A stretch of 54,212 bases of DNA. Source: JAIEPT01 sp038217425 (GTDB lineage: Bacteria; Planctomycetota; Planctomycetia; Gemmatales; Gemmataceae). Location of the stretch: contig JBBQPM010000021.1 in the NCBI GenBank assembly GCA_038217425.1, forward strand, positions 1 to 54,212, read 5' to 3'. The notes below the pieces were generated by a model. The model saw only the letters and a program-made list of their open reading frames with translations. It made no database searches and was not told the DNA's origin. The position numbers were made by a program, and so were the translations under genes. This document shows, piece by piece, positions 16,193 through 23,356 of the stretch; the stretch's first letter is position 1, and the number at the start of each line of letters is the position of its first letter.

Positions 16193-18031
16193 ATGTGCGG
16201 CATCGTCGGTTACATCGGCAAACGCGAAGCGGAACCCATCCTCATCGAAGGCCTCCGCCGACTCGAATACCGCGGCTACGACAGCGCCGGCGTCGTCACC
16301 CTCACCGGCAAGCATCTGCATCTACGTAAAAAGTCCGGCCGCATCAGCGAACTGCAGAAACACCTACGCGAACGCCCCGCGCCTGGCTGCGTCGGCATCA
16401 GCCACACCCGCTGGGCGACTCACGGCCCCGCCAACGATCGCAACGCCCATCCGCACCAGAGCTTCGACGGACGCGTCGCCGTCGTTCATAACGGCGTCAT
16501 CGAAAACTACGCCGCGCTCAAGCGCCAACTGCAGGCCGAGGGCATCGTCTTCGCCAGCGACACCGACACTGAAGTCGTCGCCCATCTCATCGCCCAACAT
16601 CTCGAGGGGGATCTGGTCGACGCGGTGCGCAAAGCCATGGCACTGCTCAAGGGAACCTTCGGCCTCGGCGTCGTGAGTCGGGATCATCCCGACATGGTCG
16701 TCGGCGCCCGGCTGGGGAGTCCGCTCGTGTTGGGCGTCGGCACGGAGGAATATTTCCTCGCTTCGGACCCGGCGGCTTTATTGGGCGCGACCCGCCGCGT
16801 CGTCTACTTGCAGGACCATCAAATCTGCGTACTCCGGCAAGACGGCTGGGAGGTGCAAGGGGCCGATCACCTGCGCGTCGAGCCGACCGTGCACACGATC
16901 GTCTGGGAGCCGGGCGAGGCCGACAAGGGGGACTTCGAGCATTACATGCTCAAGGAGATTTACGAGCAACCCGACGCGCTCGAGAACGCCATGCGCGGCC
17001 GATTGAACGACGAAGACGCGTCGAGCCATTTCGGCGGCCTGAACCTCGACGCCCGCCAGCTCCGCCGGGCCGAGCGTTTCATCTTCACCGCCTGCGGCAC
17101 CAGCTACCACGCGGCCCTGGTCGGCGAATATCTCTTCGAAGAGTTGGCGCGGGTGCCGGTCGAGGTGGAGTACGCCTCGGAGCTGCGTTACCGCAATTCG
17201 CCGATGGAGCGTAACACGATCGTGCTGGCGCTCACGCAATCGGGGGAGACGGCCGACACGCTGGCGGCGATGTGCGAATCCAAACGCAAGGGACACCGCA
17301 CGCTCGCCCTGTGCAACGTGGTCGGCAGCTCGATCGCGCGCGAAGCCGACGGCGGCGTCTATCTCTACGCGGGGCCCGAGATCGGCGTCGCCAGCACCAA
17401 GGCGTTCTCGAATCAAGTCGTCGTCCTGGCCATGCTCGCGCTGCACCTGGGCCGCATTCGCCATCTCTCGAGCATCCAGGGATTGCGCATGCTCAAGGAA
17501 TTGCGCGCGTTGCCCAATGCCGTCCGCCGGGCGCTGCAGTGTCACGACGAAGTGCGCAAGATCGCCGAGAAGTATCATCACGTCAATAACATGCTCTACC
17601 TCGGCCGGCAGTTTCTCTTCCCGGTCGCGCTGGAGGGGGCGCTCAAGCTCAAGGAAATCAGCTACATCCATGCCGAAGGCTACCCGGCCGCGGAGATGAA
17701 GCATGGCCCCATCGCTCTCGTCGATGAGAACACGCCCTCGGTTTTCTTGATTCCCGCAGGGGGCGTGGTCGACAAGGTCATGAGCAATCTCGAGGAAATC
17801 AAGGCCCGCGGCGGCCCGGTGATCGCCATCGCTTGCGAAGGCGACGACGCGTTGCTCGATCAGGTGCGTTGCAAGGCCGACGACGTGGTGGTGGTGCCGG
17901 AGGTCGCGGAGTATCTGCAGCCGTTGGTCTCGGTGGTGCCGCTGCAGGTGCTGGCGTATCACATCGCGGTGCTGCGCGGCTGCGACGTCGACAAGCCGCG
18001 GAACCTGGCGAAGAGCGTGACGGTGGAGTAG
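16193..18031 (+). CDS. glmS: Glutamine-fructose-6-phosphate aminotransferase (isomerizing)
   Basis: 612 residues, full length. The class II glutamine amidotransferase domain opens with the catalytic cysteine (MCGIVGYIGKREAEPIL) and has LEYRGYDSAG and ISHTRWATHG. Two SIS sugar-isomerase domains follow (FTACGTSYHAAL, ALTQSGETADT; later LYLGRQFLFPVALEGALKLK and AEGYPAAEMKHGPIALVDE), and the end DKPRNLAKSVTVE is the conserved tail. It makes glucosamine-6-phosphate for cell-wall and lipopolysaccharide precursors. No glmS-ribozyme-like leader is apparent in the upstream ~100 bases. Each flank carries a copy of the same palindromic element. Confidence 0.97.
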   Translation: MCGIVGYIGKREAEPILIEGLRRLEYRGYDSAGVVTLTGKHLHLRKKSGRISELQKHLRERPAPGCVGISHTRWATHGPANDRNAHPHQSFDGRVAVVHNGVIENYAALKRQLQAEGIVFASDTDTEVVAHLIAQHLEGDLVDAVRKAMALLKGTFGLGVVSRDHPDMVVGARLGSPLVLGVGTEEYFLASDPAALLGATRRVVYLQDHQICVLRQDGWEVQGADHLRVEPTVHTIVWEPGEADKGDFEHYMLKEIYEQPDALENAMRGRLNDEDASSHFGGLNLDARQLRRAERFIFTACGTSYHAALVGEYLFEELARVPVEVEYASELRYRNSPMERNTIVLALTQSGETADTLAAMCESKRKGHRTLALCNVVGSSIAREADGGVYLYAGPEIGVASTKAFSNQVVVLAMLALHLGRIRHLSSIQGLRMLKELRALPNAVRRALQCHDEVRKIAEKYHHVNNMLYLGRQFLFPVALEGALKLKEISYIHAEGYPAAEMKHGPIALVDENTPSVFLIPAGGVVDKVMSNLEEIKARGGPVIAIACEGDDALLDQVRCKADDVVVVPEVAEYLQPLVSVVPLQVLAYHIAVLRGCDVDKPRNLAKSVTVE

Positions 18032-18036
18032 CGGCG

Positions 18037-18135
18037 GAAAGCCCAGGGATGGCTATCCCTGGGGAAGCGCCCGACGACAAGAAATGGGATGCTGCGTTTT
18101 CATGGTTTCCCAGGGATAGCCATCCCTGGGCTTTC
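18037..18135. repeat. Paired palindromic element, copy 2 (after glmS)
   Basis: Same 28-base arms as the element at 15974-16088 (left 18037-18064; right 18108-18135 with one mismatch) but a different 43-base spacer. It lies between the convergent ends of glmS and the ABC ATPase gene and could act as a bidirectional transcription stop. Confidence 0.75.
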
Positions 18136-18142
18136 GCGAAAC

Positions 18143-19123
18143 TCATACCGTCGTCGCCATGCCCTGCGATTTCGACAGCGTCACGAACACGTCTTCCAGC
18201 GACGGCTCCGCCTCCACCACCTTCGCGGAGCCCAGGCGCGCGGTCGAGAAATCGTTCTCGACGAGCGCGTGAATCGATTGCCCGAAGATCGTCGCCTGCC
18301 GCACGCCTGGCTCGCCGCGCAGGCGTTCCAGCAGATGCGCACAATCCGCGGCGTAAATCTCGAGCCACCGCGTCCCCGCCGGCGTCACGTTGTCCAGTCG
18401 CTTGAGTTCGTACGGCGTCCCGAGCGTCAAAAGTTTCGAGAGATAGATATACCCGACCCGGTTGCAACGCTCCGCCTCGTCCATGTAATGCGTCGTCACC
18501 ACCAGCGTGATCCCCTCGGCCGACAACCGAAACAGCAGATTCCACAAGTCGCGCCGCGCCACCGGATCGATGCCCGCGGTCGGCTCGTCCAGGAAGATCA
18601 GTTTCGGGCTGTGGATCATCGCACAGACCAGGGCGAGACGTTGCTTCCAGCCGCCGGAAAGCTGTGCGGAGCGCTTCTTCATGTACGGCTGAATCGCGGT
18701 CAGCTCGATCAACTCTTCCTTACGACGTGCGGCCTGGACAGGTGTTAGTCCGTAGATGCCGGCGTAAAAGTCCATGTTTTCCTGGGCCGTCAAGTCCTCG
18801 TAGAGCGAGAACTTTTGCGACATGTAGCCGATGTGCCGACGCACGCCTTCCGGATCGACCGCGACGTCCTCGCCCAGGATCGTCGCCTTCCCCTCGGCCA
18901 GCGGCAGCAGGCCGCACAGCCCGCGGATGAGCGTGGTTTTGCCGGAACCGTTGGGCCCCAACAGGCCGAACACTTCGCCCTTGCCAATGGAGAGACTCAC
19001 CCGGTCGACCGCGGTGAAGGCGCCGAAACGGATCGTCAGGTTCTGCGCCTCGATGACTTTGTCGGTCAGACTGTGCGCGTGAAACATCCGGTTGACGGAC
19101 GAATCGGTCATTTCCGGGTTCAT
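18143..19123 (-). CDS. ABC-type export ATPase (YbhF/CcmA-like)
   Basis: 326 residues from the ATG at 19123 (GGAG upstream); the frame stays open upstream into the adaptor gene, which is not used. Walker A is LLGPNGSGKTTLIRG, the Q-loop GYMSQKFSLYEDL, the signature AQLSGGWKQRLALVCA, and Walker B LIFLDEPTAGIDP with the H-loop VTTHYMDEAE. The C-terminal extension is usual in multidrug/lipid-type exporters of the ABC-2 class. It follows the HlyD adaptor gene by two bases. The expected ABC-2 membrane permease is missing: the next gene is glmS on the other strand. Confidence 0.9.
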   Translation of the reverse strand: MNPEMTDSSVNRMFHAHSLTDKVIEAQNLTIRFGAFTAVDRVSLSIGKGEVFGLLGPNGSGKTTLIRGLCGLLPLAEGKATILGEDVAVDPEGVRRHIGYMSQKFSLYEDLTAQENMDFYAGIYGLTPVQAARRKEELIELTAIQPYMKKRSAQLSGGWKQRLALVCAMIHSPKLIFLDEPTAGIDPVARRDLWNLLFRLSAEGITLVVTTHYMDEAERCNRVGYIYLSKLLTLGTPYELKRLDNVTPAGTRWLEIYAADCAHLLERLRGEPGVRQATIFGQSIHALVENDFSTARLGSAKVVEAEPSLEDVFVTLSKSQGMATTV

Positions 19124-19125
19124 GC

Positions 19126-20274
19126 CTACTCCACTCGCAAGGTCACTTCCGCCGCCATGCCCGCGTGGAAGATCTCCGTCTGATCGAGCACCTCGACCTT
19201 GATGCCGAACACCTGATGCCGACGCTCGTCGATGCTTTGCACATTCCGCGGCGTGAACTCGCTGATACTGGCGATCTGCGTCACCTTCCCCTGGAAACGT
19301 TTGTTCGGAAACGTGTCGATCTTGATGTCGACCGGAGCGTTGAGCGTCAGATGCCCGAGCTGCGTTTCGGGGACGTAGATTTTCACCCAGAGATCCTTGA
19401 GGCACAGCATCCGCGCGACCGGCTGGCCTGCTGGAACGATGTCCCCCGCACGGATCGGCAGCACCTCGACCTTGGCGTTCTTGAACTCGGGAAGATTCGG
19501 GACTTTGACCTGCCCCTCGCGCAAATTGATGGCCACCTCTTCGAGCTTGGCGCGCGCCTCCTGCACCTTGGCGTAGGCGAGCTGAATGTCCTCCGAACGC
19601 GTGCCGGCCATCAACTCGCTGTACTTGGCGAGCATGCGGTCCCACTCGGCGACGGCCTCGGCGATGTCTTCCTTACGGCTGCCGGACTTGTACATGTCGG
19701 CCCGCGCCTTGGCGGCGCCGAGTTGGGCGACGGCCTTGTCCCGCGCCGCGATGGCCGAATCGTAATCGGTCTTGGAAGCCGACTTGTCGCGCATGAGCTG
19801 CACGATCCGCTCGAGTTCGCGAATGGAACGTTCGACCTCGGTCTCGGCGACCTTCTTCTCGGCGTTGATGAAGAGGACTTCCTCGTCGCGGTAGCCTTTC
19901 TTGAGCCGTTCGACGCGGGCGCGCATCGCTTCGGCCGCCGCCTTCGCCGCCTCTTTCTCTTCCGCGCGCGGCCCGGCGCGGGCGCGATCATATTCCGCCT
20001 CCACGGCGGCGAGTCGCGCCTTGAGTTGATCGCGCATGTTTTCGAGTTCTGGGACTTCGAATTCCAATAGGACCTGGCCCGGCTGAACGCTTTCGCCTTC
20101 GCGGACGAAAAGCTTGGCGACGCGCCCGGCAATCTTGGAGCCGAGCCGAACTTCCTGGATCTCGACGATGCCGGGGAACCGGAGAACTTTCGGCGCCGCG
20201 AACGCCGTGAAGTAGGTCACAGCCCCGGCGACGCCTGCCAGGACGAGGACGCCGAGCGCGAGAGTGATTTTCAT
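19126..20274 (-). CDS. HlyD/YbhG-type membrane-fusion adaptor
   Basis: 382 residues from the ATG at 20274, which has GGAG eight bases upstream. One N-terminal membrane span (ITLALGVLVLAGVAGAVTYF) anchors it in the inner membrane; the biotinyl-lipoyl half-motifs are at VRLGSKIAGRVAKLFVREGE and, after a long coiled-coil hairpin (about 80-240), RAGDIVPAGQPVARM; a beta-barrel domain follows. Such adaptors bridge an ABC exporter to the outer membrane. Co-transcribed with the ATPase gene. The region before it is an unusual tandem duplication that includes a second copy of its own first codons and ribosome site. Confidence 0.9.
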   Translation of the reverse strand: MKITLALGVLVLAGVAGAVTYFTAFAAPKVLRFPGIVEIQEVRLGSKIAGRVAKLFVREGESVQPGQVLLEFEVPELENMRDQLKARLAAVEAEYDRARAGPRAEEKEAAKAAAEAMRARVERLKKGYRDEEVLFINAEKKVAETEVERSIRELERIVQLMRDKSASKTDYDSAIAARDKAVAQLGAAKARADMYKSGSRKEDIAEAVAEWDRMLAKYSELMAGTRSEDIQLAYAKVQEARAKLEEVAINLREGQVKVPNLPEFKNAKVEVLPIRAGDIVPAGQPVARMLCLKDLWVKIYVPETQLGHLTLNAPVDIKIDTFPNKRFQGKVTQIASISEFTPRNVQSIDERRHQVFGIKVEVLDQTEIFHAGMAAEVTLRVE

Positions 20275-20570
20275 GTTCGCTAATTTCTCCGGAAGTCGCC
20301 GTCGCATTCTCCATTGCGTAGGGCAAGCGGCCTCGCTTGCCTTTTATCGAGGTAAGCGAGACCGCTTTCCCTACCGATCCCGACCCGGGAAATCAGTTAG
20401 GCCTGAAGTCCCGTCGTCGTCGCGTTCCTCGCAGTAATTTTCATGTTCGCTAATTTCTCCGGAAGGGCAAGCGGCCTCGCTTGCCTTTTTATCGAGGCAA
20501 GCGAGGCCGCTTGCCCTACGAATCCCAACCGGGGAAATCAGTTACGTCGGAAGTCGCCGTCGTCGTCGCG
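20269..20570. repeat. Degenerate tandem duplication with two hairpins
   Basis: The gap between the YbjN gene and the adaptor gene consists of two related units. TTTTCATGTTCGCTAATTTC occurs at about 20269 and again 170 bases on; GGGCAAGCGGCCTCGCTTGC occurs at 20321 and 20465; AAATCAGTTA at 20390 and 20535; CGTCGTCGTCGCGTTCCTCG at about 20412 and 20557. The second unit is the living YbjN 3' end; the first carries a dead copy of it. Each unit has a hairpin: 20465-20519 has perfect 21-base arms around a 10-base loop, while 20321-20374 is a decayed version. Confidence 0.75.
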
Positions 20571-21089
20571 TTCCTCGAGGTAATCCTCGACCTCGGAATC
20601 GCCGAACAGTTCCTCTTCATCGAGCGTTTTCGGGTCGGGATGTTCGACGTCGTAAATCACCTCGGCCGGGTGCCGATCGCCGAACAGGACCTCCATGAGC
20701 CCCTTGAAGTAGCGTTCACAGGTCGAGAGATTGGCGCGGAGGAGGTTGTCGAGCATTTTGTGACTCAGCTCGCCCCCTTCGATATCGAGGCTGGTCTTGT
20801 AGCAGACTTCGCCGTTGTCGAAGTCGAGTTCGAAATTGCCGATGGAGAGGCCGCGATTGGCGCGGGTGACGAACTCGGCGACGTCGAAGACTTTTTCGGG
20901 CTGCGCGGTGACCGGGAACCACGAGTAGAAGACGACGAAATGTTTGGACTCATCGACGTCGCCGAAGCAGAGGAGTCTGCCGGTCCTGGTTTTGAAGTGA
21001 AAGCGGAGGATCGATTCGCCTTCGATGATCTCGAACTTCCATTTCTCGGCTTCCATGTAGTCGAGGACTTTGGCAAAGAGCTTGGCCAT
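20538..21089 (-). CDS. YbjN-domain protein
   Basis: 183 residues, ATG at 21089. The first ~130 residues follow the YbjN pattern (type-III-secretion-chaperone-like fold): LDYMEAEKWKFEIIEGESIL, HFVVFYSWFPVT, then FVTRANRGLSIGNFELDF and VCYKTSLDIEG. The tail from ~150 is very acidic (LDEEELFGDSEVEDYLEERD). The family is widespread, often linked to stress or motility, with no settled biochemical role. It lies between the SGNH hydrolase and the exporter genes on the same strand. Its last codons are partly duplicated just downstream. Confidence 0.82.
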   Translation of the reverse strand: MAKLFAKVLDYMEAEKWKFEIIEGESILRFHFKTRTGRLLCFGDVDESKHFVVFYSWFPVTAQPEKVFDVAEFVTRANRGLSIGNFELDFDNGEVCYKTSLDIEGGELSHKMLDNLLRANLSTCERYFKGLMEVLFGDRHPAEVIYDVEHPDPKTLDEEELFGDSEVEDYLEERDDDGDFRRN

Positions 21090-21166
21090 GTTCAATCCGC
21101 TTCCGCTGGAGGAATGAAGAGGTCGCCGCCCTTTCATTGTAACGATTGAGGCGTCGGCTTGGCGGG

Positions 21167-21817
21167 CTATTTCTCGAGCGCCTTGAGAATGCTGGCGCCG
21201 ACGTGCTTGGCGAGTTCCCCATTGCCTGCTTGCGTGAAGTGGACTTTGTCGCCGGACTGCCATTCCTTCGCGTGCGGCAGAACGTAGTCGTACAGGTCGT
21301 TGACCGCGATGTCTCGCCGTTTCATCAAGTCCAGAGCGACGGCGTTGAGCACCTTGATGTCTTCGAAACGCTTGCCCGTTCGGCTCATGATGGGCGTCGT
21401 CGTCGCGAACACCAGCTTGGCGCCGGTCTTCTGCATTTTCTCGACAAGTTGAAGCAGATTGTCCCGATATTGCTCGGGCGTGTGCCGGATGCGGAGTTCG
21501 CCGGGATCGTTGTCCTTTTTGAGCCTGCCCTGGGCGTCGACCATGTGGGTGTCCCAGATGCCCCAGTTGAAGTGGATGACGTCCCACTTGGTTTTGCCGA
21601 GCCAGGCGTCGATGTTGGCCAGGCCGAACGCCGTGTGCTGGCAGTTGGCATTGGGCCGGGACACCTCGGCCTTGCCCGCGAGCAGTTTGCGTACCGGATC
21701 GGTGTAGCCGATCGAGATGGAGTCGCCGAGGATGAGCACCTTCGGCAGTTTCTCCTGGGCGTGCGCGGAGGCGGCGATCAGCAGAGCGAACGTAAGAAGA
21801 AAGTTTCGGCGGATCAT
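21167..21817 (-). CDS. Secreted SGNH/GDSL-type hydrolase
   Basis: 216 residues with a signal peptide (about 1-20, ending ASAHAQ). Block I carries the nucleophile in VLILGDSISIGYTD; an Asn-bearing segment NWGIWDTHMVD lies about where block III is expected; the C-terminal Asp-x-x-His pair is in SGDKVHFTQAGN. These make an exported esterase/lipase of the SGNH fold, substrate unknown (planctomycetes often use them on acetylated polysaccharides). The gene starts 23 bases after the histidine kinase stop on the same strand, so it is probably co-transcribed. Confidence 0.87.
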   Translation of the reverse strand: MIRRNFLLTFALLIAASAHAQEKLPKVLILGDSISIGYTDPVRKLLAGKAEVSRPNANCQHTAFGLANIDAWLGKTKWDVIHFNWGIWDTHMVDAQGRLKKDNDPGELRIRHTPEQYRDNLLQLVEKMQKTGAKLVFATTTPIMSRTGKRFEDIKVLNAVALDLMKRRDIAVNDLYDYVLPHAKEWQSGDKVHFTQAGNGELAKHVGASILKALEK

Positions 21818-21840
21818 GCGAATCCTGGGGTGAGCGGGGT

Positions 21841-23133
21841 TTACGCGGAATGACGGATGGAGAGGTCTGCGCTGGAATCGATGCGCGGGATGAAGATGCG
21901 GAACGCGGTACCTTTGCCCGGGGCGCTATCGACGCGGATGAACCCGCCCGCGCGCTCGACGATTTGACGCACGATCGCCAGTCCCAGGCCGGTGCCGCGT
22001 ACTTTCGTTGAGTAGAACGGCTCGAAGATGCGATTGCACGTCTTTTCATCCATGCCCACGCCGAAATCGACGACCTCGAGCAGGACGTAGGGACTGGGGT
22101 GGGACTGGTCGTCGCCCAGGCGGATCGCCGCGAGCCGAACTTCGATGGGGCCGCCGTCGGGTTGGGCGTCGCAGGCGTTGACCACCAGATTGAGCAGCAG
22201 ACGCGTGAACTGATTCTTGTCGAGCAAAACTCGGCCCACGGAATCGGCCTGAGTAAAGTGCAGCATGTGCCGCGCGCCGGCCGTCGATTGCAGCATCGGC
22301 AGGAACGCCTTGATCTCGGCGGCGAGATCGATCACCGCGGGCGGACGGTCGATGCGGCGGGCAAACTCGAGCAACTCCTGAACCAGCCCGGCGCCGCGCT
22401 CGGCGGCGTCGACAATCACCTTCGCTGTCCTACGCACGTCTGCGGGCAGTTCGGTACGCGCCAGCAGCAGGCTCCCTTCGCCCAGGAAAACCGTGAGGAG
22501 ATTGCGGAAATCGTGAGCCACTCCCGACGCGAACTGCTCCATGGCCGAGGACTTCTCCTTGGCCGACTGGCGTTCTTGATGGGTCAGGAACGCTTCGCGC
22601 AGCTGGCGCACCTCTCCCGATTGAATGCGCATTGCGATCAGATCGGCGATCGACCCGGCGAGGTCCCGGGCCTCGGTGCTCCATTCGCGCGCCGAACCGA
22701 CGTGCTCGTGGCACAGAACGCCGACCATGACTCCTTCGACGAAGATGCCGGCATCGAGCACCGACGTGATGCCCAGCGGCCGAAGGTACATCTCGGCCAG
22801 TTCGACGGTCCACGGTTCGGTGAGGGCGATCTCGGCGGGGACGGCCTTGCGGATTTGCAGCGAGTTGAAGTAATTGGGAAAGTCGCAGACCCAGAGCAGG
22901 GCGCCGGAGGAGTGTTCGCGTTTGTCGCGCTCGAAGAGATTGGCGCAGCGCAGGGCGGCGTTTTCATCGATGAAGAGCCAGACGCCGACGCGCTGGACTT
23001 CCAACGCATCGGCGCACAATTCGCAGGCGCGACGGAAGACCGCCTCCAGAGACGCGTCGGCGGGGAGTTGCGACAGTTCCAGCCGCGCGACCTCAGCCGG
23101 CCGGCTTGCTTCGGGAATCGTTCCTGTGGCCAT
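21841..23133 (-). CDS. GAF-domain sensor histidine kinase
   Basis: 430 residues, no membrane span. An N-terminal GAF sensor domain (about 15-175: LEAVFRRACELCADALEVQR, later GVMVGVLCHEH) is followed by a short coiled coil, the dimerization/phosphoacceptor helix SGVAHDFRNLLTV (His about 207), and the ATPase domain with the N-box NLVVNACDA, G1 VDFGVGMDE, F-box IFEPFYSTK and G2 GTGLGLAIVRQI. It is a cytoplasmic NtrB-like kinase. No response regulator gene is adjacent, so its partner is elsewhere. Confidence 0.92.
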   Translation of the reverse strand: MATGTIPEASRPAEVARLELSQLPADASLEAVFRRACELCADALEVQRVGVWLFIDENAALRCANLFERDKREHSSGALLWVCDFPNYFNSLQIRKAVPAEIALTEPWTVELAEMYLRPLGITSVLDAGIFVEGVMVGVLCHEHVGSAREWSTEARDLAGSIADLIAMRIQSGEVRQLREAFLTHQERQSAKEKSSAMEQFASGVAHDFRNLLTVFLGEGSLLLARTELPADVRRTAKVIVDAAERGAGLVQELLEFARRIDRPPAVIDLAAEIKAFLPMLQSTAGARHMLHFTQADSVGRVLLDKNQFTRLLLNLVVNACDAQPDGGPIEVRLAAIRLGDDQSHPSPYVLLEVVDFGVGMDEKTCNRIFEPFYSTKVRGTGLGLAIVRQIVERAGGFIRVDSAPGKGTAFRIFIPRIDSSADLSIRHSA

Positions 23134-23211
23134 GCGCGACGCCTCTGTGTTTTCGCGATGGAGAGCGTGAAGAACTCACGCCATTCTAGCTTTTTTTTGC
23201 GGATGTCGCCT

Positions 23212-23301
23212 TTCCGAGCCGGAAGCGTGAGCGACGGCCTGAAGTTGGAAGGCCGTCTGTGTTGCACGGAAAGGACCGTCGCTCACGCTTCCGGCTCGGA
23301 A
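23212..23301. repeat. Long inverted repeat between two minus-strand genes
   Basis: Arms of about 27 bases (TTTCCGAGCCGGAAGCGTGA at 23212 and its reverse complement ending at 23301) enclose a small inner hairpin (GACGGCCT...AGGCCGTC). No T-tract. REP-like; could serve as transcription end for the kinase-like gene upstream region or as a dispersed repeat. Confidence 0.6.
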
Positions 23302-23356
23302 AGACTTCCGACGTCTCAATGCTATGCCGCACGCAGCATAGCATTTCGCGGACAGT

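Noticed and set aside
18143..19645. 500-residue reading frame joining the ABC ATPase to an upstream extension
   Set aside because: The first ~174 codons are an out-of-frame reading of the HlyD gene; the ATG at 19123 has its own ribosome site.
20538..22049. 503-residue minus-strand frame over YbjN and SGNH genes
   Set aside because: Only the last 183 codons (from 21089) look like protein; the rest is the wrong frame of the SGNH hydrolase and the kinase end.
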